DNA from: Megascapheus bottae
Lineage: Eukaryota; Chordata; Mammalia; Rodentia; Geomyidae
Direction of reading: 5' to 3'
Length of the DNA stretch: 64,000 bases
NCBI GenBank assembly: GCA_024803745.1
Contig: JANJXV010000014.1
Location: forward strand, 4,565,001-4,629,000
The notes below the pieces were generated by a model, which saw only the letters and a program-made list of their open reading frames with translations, searched no databases and was not told the origin of the DNA. Below are positions 57,500 through 64,000 of the stretch, in pieces (position 1 is the first letter of the stretch; each line of letters opens with the position of its first letter). Position numbers and translations under genes: made by a program.

Positions 57500-57980
57500 A
57501 TTTTTATCATATTAAGTAAAGTAAGCCAGACCTAAGGGAACATAGGCTCCAGGCTTTCCCTCACTTGTAACAATATATGTTTAGAATTCTCCTAACAGAG
57601 GGTCATAATAGCTCAAAAGCTATGTGCATGTGGCCATGGAAGATGAGGCTAAGTGAAATGATCTCCAGGATATAGAAACAAGAGGTTTATCTTTGCAATT
57701 GTTGTTCTTAATGTACTACGTAAAACTATATCTTTTTTCTTCTTTTCTCCTTAAGGTTTATCTCATATTGTTACTGTATCTGATGTTGGTATTTGGTATA
57801 TTGTATATACTTTCTTTGTGTATTTGAAAAGGGGAAAGTAAGGGTGGAGGATGGATAATGGAAGAAAGCATGGGAAATGGGTAATAATGTTCAAGAAATA
57901 ATGTACCCACTACCTGATGAATATAACTGCAACCCCTCTGTACATCACTCCAATAATAAAATAAATTAAATTAAAAAAAT
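57500..57980 (+). mobile_element. Older LINE-1 3' end
   Basis: Sense 3' UTR more diverged than the other copies (for example 'cccctctgtacatcactcc' before the A-rich tail), suggesting an older subfamily. Confidence 0.85.
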
Positions 57981-58523
57981 AAAATTTTAGAGGAATTGTA
58001 GATTATTTAAATGTTAGTCAGCATTCTTTTTGCTTATTATGTCAAGTGACTTTCATGATTATGCAACCTACTTTTTTTACTTTATTGCAGTAAAAACACT
58101 TAACATGAGATATGGCCTCTTCAGAAATTTCTCTGGTTGAGATGTGGATGGCAACATCAAGTTGACAAACAGAAATGAGATACAGGTGAGAGGAGAGTTG
58201 CATCCTTTACTTGGTCATCTACTGATTCATTTGTTTGTTTTACACAAGTTAAGAATATTTTAAATTTTTCAGGGACGTTTTATTGCACTGTCTTGTCCCT
58301 TGTTTCAAAATTTGAAGCTATAATCATGGAATAATTTGTCCCTCTCTTGGTGAGTAACATTTTGTCTAATAGTTTATAGGTATAAGTTGTACCCCTTCTT
58401 TTGTTGGAATGTAGCTATATTATTTTCTTGTTTACTACCTTCTGTTTTATTTATTTCTTTGAGTTGTGGAAAGGAATATTGCTCTCTTTAAAGTCAGTAA
58501 ATTTTTATTTAAGGAACATTGCA

Positions 58524-58762
58524 GCCAGGCGCAGTGGCTCACACCTGTAATCCTAGCTACTCAGGAGGCTGAGATCTGAGGATCGCAGTTCAAAGCCAGC
58601 CCAGGCACTAAAGTCCATGGAGACTCTTATCTCCAATTAACCACTAGAAAACTGGTAGTGGCACTGTGTCTCAAGGGGTAAGGCAGTAGTCTTGAGCTGA
58701 AGAGCTCAGAGACAGCACCCAGGCCCAGAGTTCAAGCCCCACCCATGACCGACAAAAAAAGA
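58524..58762 (+). mobile_element. B1-Geo dimeric SINE
   Basis: Well preserved sense copy, close to the apparent consensus. Confidence 0.94.
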
Positions 58763-58942
58763 GGGGGAGGAATAGTGCATGTTGCGAATCTTTCACTGTC
58801 CATCAAGTCCCTAGGAGAGAAAAAAAACACAAGTTTTTCCTTTATATTGGGTTAATTCCTTCCCAAGACCTGAGAAATGATCCTGTGAATAATATAAACC
58901 ACATAATTTCTGTATACGGTACCTCCAAGGAGGAAATTCTTT

Positions 58943-59253
58943 TTTTCCATATATTTTTTATTATAATTAATAGAAGGGTTACATTATATTCACCAGATAG
59001 AAGGTGCATTACTTCACAAACATTGATAACCTTTCTCATGTCTTGGTCCCCATATCCCTCTCCCCACCTCCGCTCCTCATCTTGTTTTCCCCCCTTCCCT
59101 ATCCTATTTCAAATAACCAAATAAGCTTATATCCAATATATCAGATAACAAGGTGAAGTACTGTAACAATATGAGATAACCAAAAAGAGATGAGAGATAA
59201 CATAGTACATTAAGGACAACAATCACTCTTTATATGTCTTTTGTTTCTATATC
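58943..59253 (-). mobile_element. LINE-1 3' UTR with target-site duplication
   Basis: Antisense 310-base fragment flanked by CCAAGGAGGAAAT at about 58924 and 59254. Confidence 0.93.
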
Positions 59254-60721
59254 CAAGGAGGAAATCTTTAATTCCATTTTACTATGTCTATATATGAACA
59301 AATGAAAGTGCAAATAATGGGATAAGAGAGTGACATGGAGGACAAGGTTAATTGGGATATATTATATACATGGATGGCTTGCAATAACGAACCTCCCATA
59401 CAACTAATGCACCTTAATTTTATTTTATTATGGTATATTATGTTATTACAGTTGTATAAAAGACTTTAAACTCAACATGTCAGTTTATGAGTATAAAGAA
59501 TCTTGATCAAATGTTTCCCCTTCTATCATTCTTCCCCATGTCTCCCAACCCCACTTACTCACTCAAGTTACCTACCTGCTTCCTAGGAGAATATTGAAAG
59601 GGGTAATCAAGATACATTGTACTCATAAACTGCTTTGTTGAATGACAATTCCTTTGAACAACTACTTAAATATAATGAAAATGCTAAGTATACGTACAAA
59701 TATAGCCAAACTAATTCTTTTTTGTAAGAAAATATTTTTTTATTTTCAATCAGGAAACATTTATGGAATAATGCATTTCAAACTAATAATGGAAACATAA
59801 ATGGATAGAAATATAGATCAAAATAGGCTTGCTAAGGTGGTGTATTCACAATACAGCATTAGAAATCACAAATTAAAAGAGTGGACAGAACACTTCACGG
59901 GAAAGAAAACTTATTTTATTTTTTTTCAAAGCAGCCACATGTTAAAAAAATATCTAACATTGTTGAGAACATAAAGTCATGAGAATTCACATGTCTCCTT
60001 TGGAATAATGTGAAGGCTGGAAATCAATCTCTTCCATGTTTTACTTTTTACAAACTGAAATGAACTCCAAGATATAGAAACAAAATACTGTTATTTTTTC
60101 TTTTAGTTTTTAGTTTTTGGTGGTTCTGTCTTCTTCCTCTTATGCATCGTGTATTCCAGTGCACATCTTCCAGAAGGCTGTGGGGAGGACATAGAACTCA
60201 AGGGAAAATGGATAAAAAGGTAGTGAAGCTTACTGGACACTAGTGAAATCGAAGTGCACAAATTGTGAGTGAAGCTGGAGGACGGTACCCATGCTAATTC
60301 TTTAAACTAGCTAGAGAAATTTCCCTGACTTGATATCAATACTAACCCAACATAACTTAAAACCATATTGTTTACATAAATTGATAGTCAATAAACAGAA
60401 ACAGACTATGGCACCTAGAAATAGACCCCCACATATTTTGATATGTGAAATGTGACATTTTGCTGTATATGTATATTTTTACTGCATGATTATTTTTAGA
60501 GACATGGTGCTGGAAATTGTTCATCCTATAAAAATGAATGGAATTGGACCCTTACTTCATATTCTCCAGGTAAAAGACAAATAAAAATAGTACTTATAAA
60601 AAATGTGCAAAAATATTTCATGATTACCAAGTGTGAAAGATGGTTTAAATGAGAGACACAAAATCCCCACAGGAGAAAGATTAATAAATTTAACTCTATT
60701 GAAGTTAAGAATGTTTGTTTA

Positions 60722-60938
60722 CGGGCTGGGAGTTTGGCCTAGTGGTAGGGTGCTTGCCTAGCATGCACAAAGACCCGGGTTCGATTCCTCGGTACCACAT
60801 ATATAGAAAAAAGCTGGAAGTGGTACTGTGGCTCAAGTGGTAGAGCTCTGGTCTTGAGAAAGCCCAAGGACAGTGCTCAGGCCCTGAGCTCAAGCCCAGG
60901 ACTGGCAAAACAAAACAAAACAAAAACAAACAAACAAA
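60722..60938 (+). mobile_element. IDL-Geo SINE with target-site duplication
   Basis: Well preserved sense copy beginning 'gggctgggagtttggcctag', CAAAA-rich tail; AAGAATGTTT occurs on both sides. Confidence 0.94.
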
Positions 60939-61649
60939 AAAGAATGTTTATTGACACAAAATAAAAGGAAAAACTAAAAACTAAAAGACATCTGCAATAA
61001 CTTCAGTGAACAAATGATTAGATATGGAGCATATTAAAACATAATCAAACAAATAAGAAAATGTGACCAATTTAATGTTTTAAAAAGCATACAAAAGAAC
61101 AGAAATTTCACACATTTCATACAAGGAAAGCCCTAAACATATGAAAACATTTCACAACTTCATAATGGTGAGGAAAATGTAAACCTAACCACAGGAAGAA
61201 AAATTTCATACCTGCTTGAATGGCAAAAGTTAAAAGTCTGAAGTACTAAACTACAGAGGATATAGAGTAAGGTGAACTCTTCTCAATGCATTACTAATAA
61301 GAATTTAAACTGGTCCTGCAAGCCTGGGGAACACTTCAGCATTATTTTTGTAATATTAGCTAGTGATGTGTTCATATTCTTCCTACAGCAGAGCAGTTCC
61401 CTCGAGGCAATGCATGTTCAGAACTGCATTATGTTATACAAACATTCATCAATGGAAGGATGGTAATATATAGCATAGTCACAGAATCTCAGGAACAGAA
61501 CCCCAAAACAGTGCTACAGAGATGAATACTCACAATCCAATGTAATAAACACATCTAAACATTTGCTTAGATTTATTACATTCACAAGTAATAAAATGAA
61601 AATCTACAGATTCCACACATATTTCATGCTGATAGAAAAGATGTCATTG

Positions 61650-61775
61650 AAAGGAGGAGACTGGGTCAGGCAGTTTATGCCTACAAACTCTGCATTCAAG
61701 AGGCTGAGGCATAAGAACCATGAGTTTGAGGCCAGCTTGAAGGTTTACCTCAAAAAATAAAACTGAAATAAAATA
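61650..61775 (+). mobile_element. B1-like monomer
   Basis: 'gaggctgaggcataagaacc' and an A-rich end mark an old 7SL-derived unit without the Geo half. Confidence 0.6.
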
Positions 61776-61994
61776 AAGCAGGAAGGTAGAAGTATAAATA
61801 AAAGAAGGGAAACTGTTCAAGTTATACAAATGAGGATAGGCGAAAAAATGAACATCAGAAATTTTACTTCTTTCATTGGATGCTAGGGGTGGTGTTATCG
61901 TATGTTTCTAGTTTTTCTTTTTCTTTTTGAATAGGTCAAATCTGTAATCCACTTATACCAACCTTACTGAATATAAAGTACAAGGACAAATGGC

Positions 61995-62240
61995 TGTTTT
62001 TGGTGGTCATGGGGCTTGAATCTCTCAAGGCCTGGACACTGTCCCTGAGCTCTTTTGCTCAAAGCTAGCACTCTACCACTATGAGCCACAGTGCCCCTTC
62101 CTATTTCTTACTTATTAATTGGAGAGAAGTGTCTCATAGAGACTTTTTTCCCAGGGCTGGCTTCAAGCTGTGATCCTCAGAGCTCACCCTCCTGAGTAGC
62201 TAGGATTAGAAGCACAAGTTAACTGCACCCCGCTAGGCCC
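61995..62240 (-). mobile_element. B1-Geo dimeric SINE
   Basis: Full-length antisense copy. Confidence 0.9.
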
Positions 62241-63281
62241 AAAATTTTTAATAAACAATTTCAGTGAGCTACCTACTCACTTTTCTAATTCTTTAATATC
62301 TGTTTCAACAAACAAGACCATTTAACATGAAAATCTTCTCCCCAGTTATTTTTTCCAGTTGAACACCCAGAAATGTCTTTTGTAAAATCCAGAGAACCAT
62401 GTCTTCGAAAGGTAAACATCAATGACAATCAATCTTCATTTAAGGTACCAGCCCAAAGGGACATTTCCTTCTGCTGTGCTCTGATATCTTACACCAGGCC
62501 AGCCCACTATTCAGGCACCTTGGGCACCTTCGAAATTTCTCAGGCCCTGCGGCCCCTCACCAGGCCACACCTCACTCTGCTCCAGCTGTCCCATATGAGG
62601 TCACTGCTCTGTGGGGCCACTTTCCTGGACTGACTTTCCAGGACCCCCATCATGGGTCACCTTGACTTCTGTTCTCCCATCTCAGACATCTTTCTCTTCC
62701 CAGGCAGTGTTTTTCTGCCATATAATGGGTTTAGTACAAAACTGTTCACAATGGGAAAGAAAGACAAGAAAATAAAGAGAACACGATCATTTGGTTTATT
62801 CTAAATATCTTTGGCTGGCTGTGAATCAGACCTACTTTTTTAATCAAATAATTTATTAACGTTGATTTTTACATCATATTTTAAATGACAAGTTTAACAA
62901 ACAAGTGGAATCAGAGTTACTTTGAGAGCTGTTATAACTTACTGATTCTTGGTCCTCTCCCCAAAAGATTCATGTTTGTTCAGTAGAAGTCCTGGGATTT
63001 TTATGTTTGTTTGTTTGTTTTTAATTGTAAAAGTGATGAACAAAGGGTTGCAGTTCCATATGTAAGGAAATGAGTGCAGTTCTTGTCCAACACTTTCTCC
63101 GTCCTTGACTCCTCCCCCACCCCCACCCCCCACTCTCCCAAGTTGTAAAGTTCATTTCCAACCTCATGTCTTGTGGGTATCACTGTTGCATTGGGTCACC
63201 TTTGTCTTTTAAGTCCCCAGATAGTAACAGTGAGTAATGTGGGCTATGAACTACCACTCTATTGGAGGCAGAAAATGAGAG

Positions 63282-63404
63282 GATTTATCCAGATGCCATT
63301 GGCTCAAGCCTGTAATCCTAGATACACAGGAGTCTGAGATCTGAGGATCATGGTTCAGAGTCAACCTGGGTAGGAAAGTTCCGAGACACTCTTTTCTTCA
63401 ATTA

Positions 63405-63472
<68 letters not shown>

Positions 63473-63546
63473 ATGGTACTGTGGCTCAAGGAGTAGAGCA
63501 GCAGCCTGAGCCCAGAGTTCAAGCCCCACAACCCCCCCACCCCCAA
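63282..63546 (+). mobile_element. B1-Geo SINE interrupted by a GA repeat
   Basis: The left half runs to 'cttcaattaaacga' at 63407, then about 30 GA units (63407-63467), then the Geo half from 'aatggtactgtggctcaag' to the C-rich tail. Confidence 0.9.
63407..63467. repeat. (GA)n microsatellite inside a SINE
   Basis: About 30 GA units located at the linker between the two SINE modules. Confidence 0.97.
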
Positions 63547-63867
63547 AAGGAGAATTTAAAGTAAATTTGAGGATATGGAGGAGAGTGTGAGAAAGCACAT
63601 CAGATGGCATTTTGTCCAGAGTGTAAGAAGAAACAATTTTGAAATTGTCAGAGGATACAAAAATGGAGAGTCTCAGAAATGGTACTTGTTGAAAGAGAAA
63701 GGCATAGTTTAATTTATAGACTGCTTTGCTGAATGGAGACTTCTTAGGATAATAAACATATTCAAGAAAAATATAAAATAAACTAAATTATGAAACAATG
63801 TATATTGTTTATTTAAAGCAATAGATTTCAGAACCTAGTAAGCTTTCTCAAACACTAATTTTATTTA

Positions 63868-64000
63868 TTGATTTTGGTGCTGGTCCTAGGGCTTGAACTC
63901 AGGTCTCTGAGTTTTTTGCTCATAGCTAGCACTCTACCACTTTTAACCACAGTTCCACCTATGGTAGTTAATTGAAGACCAAGAGTCTCTTGAGCTTTCC
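63868..64000 (-). mobile_element. B1-Geo SINE cut by the window end
   Basis: Antisense Geo half and start of the linker; continues beyond the window. Confidence 0.88.

Larger units (their letters stand above)
44805..64000. other. 3' flank of HEPACAM2, no further gene recognised
   Basis: About 19 kb of AT-rich DNA with SINEs, L1 3' fragments and microsatellites listed separately. Apart from candidate exons at 44870, 50910 and 52088, I see no conserved coding segment. Stretches without assignable content include 45000-46190, 47760-48760, 50180-50900, 52240-53730, 53970-54950, 55050-56080, 56700-57170, 59270-60700, 60960-61640 and 62760-63280. The long single-exon SAMD9L coding region expected downstream is not present. 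Confidence 0.65.

Noticed and set aside
44805..64000. SAMD9L or SAMD9 coding sequence
   Set aside because: Expected next by synteny, but no ORF longer than 100 codons occurs here, whereas those genes have a very long single coding exon.

Overview
This window is nuclear DNA from a mammal, and the repeats place it in a geomyoid rodent (pocket mouse, kangaroo rat or pocket gopher group). It has split genes with consensus splice sites, 5'-truncated LINE-1 copies, many CA/GA/TG microsatellites, and dozens of copies of a dimeric SINE whose left half is ID-like (tRNA-Ala type) and whose right half matches the element known as IDL-Geo, which is restricted to Geomyoidea. A second dimeric SINE joins a B1/7SL-like left half to the same right module. 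Genus is not resolved.

Two genes are recognisable and lie head to head. On the minus strand, the first coding exon of VPS50 (EARP endosomal recycling complex) is at 6857-6889; the GC-rich promoter at about 6890-7215 holds two ZNF143-type motifs and a CCAAT box, and window positions 1-6856 are its first intron. On the plus strand is the whole coding region of HEPACAM2 (MIKI), an immunoglobulin-superfamily membrane protein: exon 1 14810-14888, exon 2 20870-21220 (or 20827-21220 with an alternative start), exon 3 23711-23995, exon 4 30340-30636, exon 5 37753-37878, exon 6 37976-38000, exon 7 38089-38126, exon 8 39389-39462, exon 9 44691-44804. All junction phases agree, and the two starts give proteins of 462 and 450 residues, the lengths I recall for the two human isoforms. 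A perfect CTCF core motif at 10378-10392 lies between the two promoters.

Layout: 1-6856 VPS50 intron 1 (repeat-rich); 6857-7215 VPS50 exon 1 and promoter; 7216-14650 intergenic with CTCF motif, SINEs and one L1; 14650-44804 HEPACAM2; 44805-64000 3' flank with repeats and three unproven candidate alternative 3' exons (44870-44914, 50910-51066, 52088-52238). No other protein-coding gene was found in the last 12 kb. In the human arrangement, as I remember it, SAMD9L comes next, and its long coding exon is not in this window.

The most interesting local features are: the HEPACAM2 stop codon buried inside a perfect GTAAGT splice donor, followed by a 69-nt potential intron and a 45-nt frame-preserving potential exon; a pyrimidine tract that doubles as the hydrophobic core of an alternative signal peptide; a TA microsatellite inside the exon 5 splice acceptor; and tRNA-like A and B boxes in the right half of the lineage-specific SINEs.
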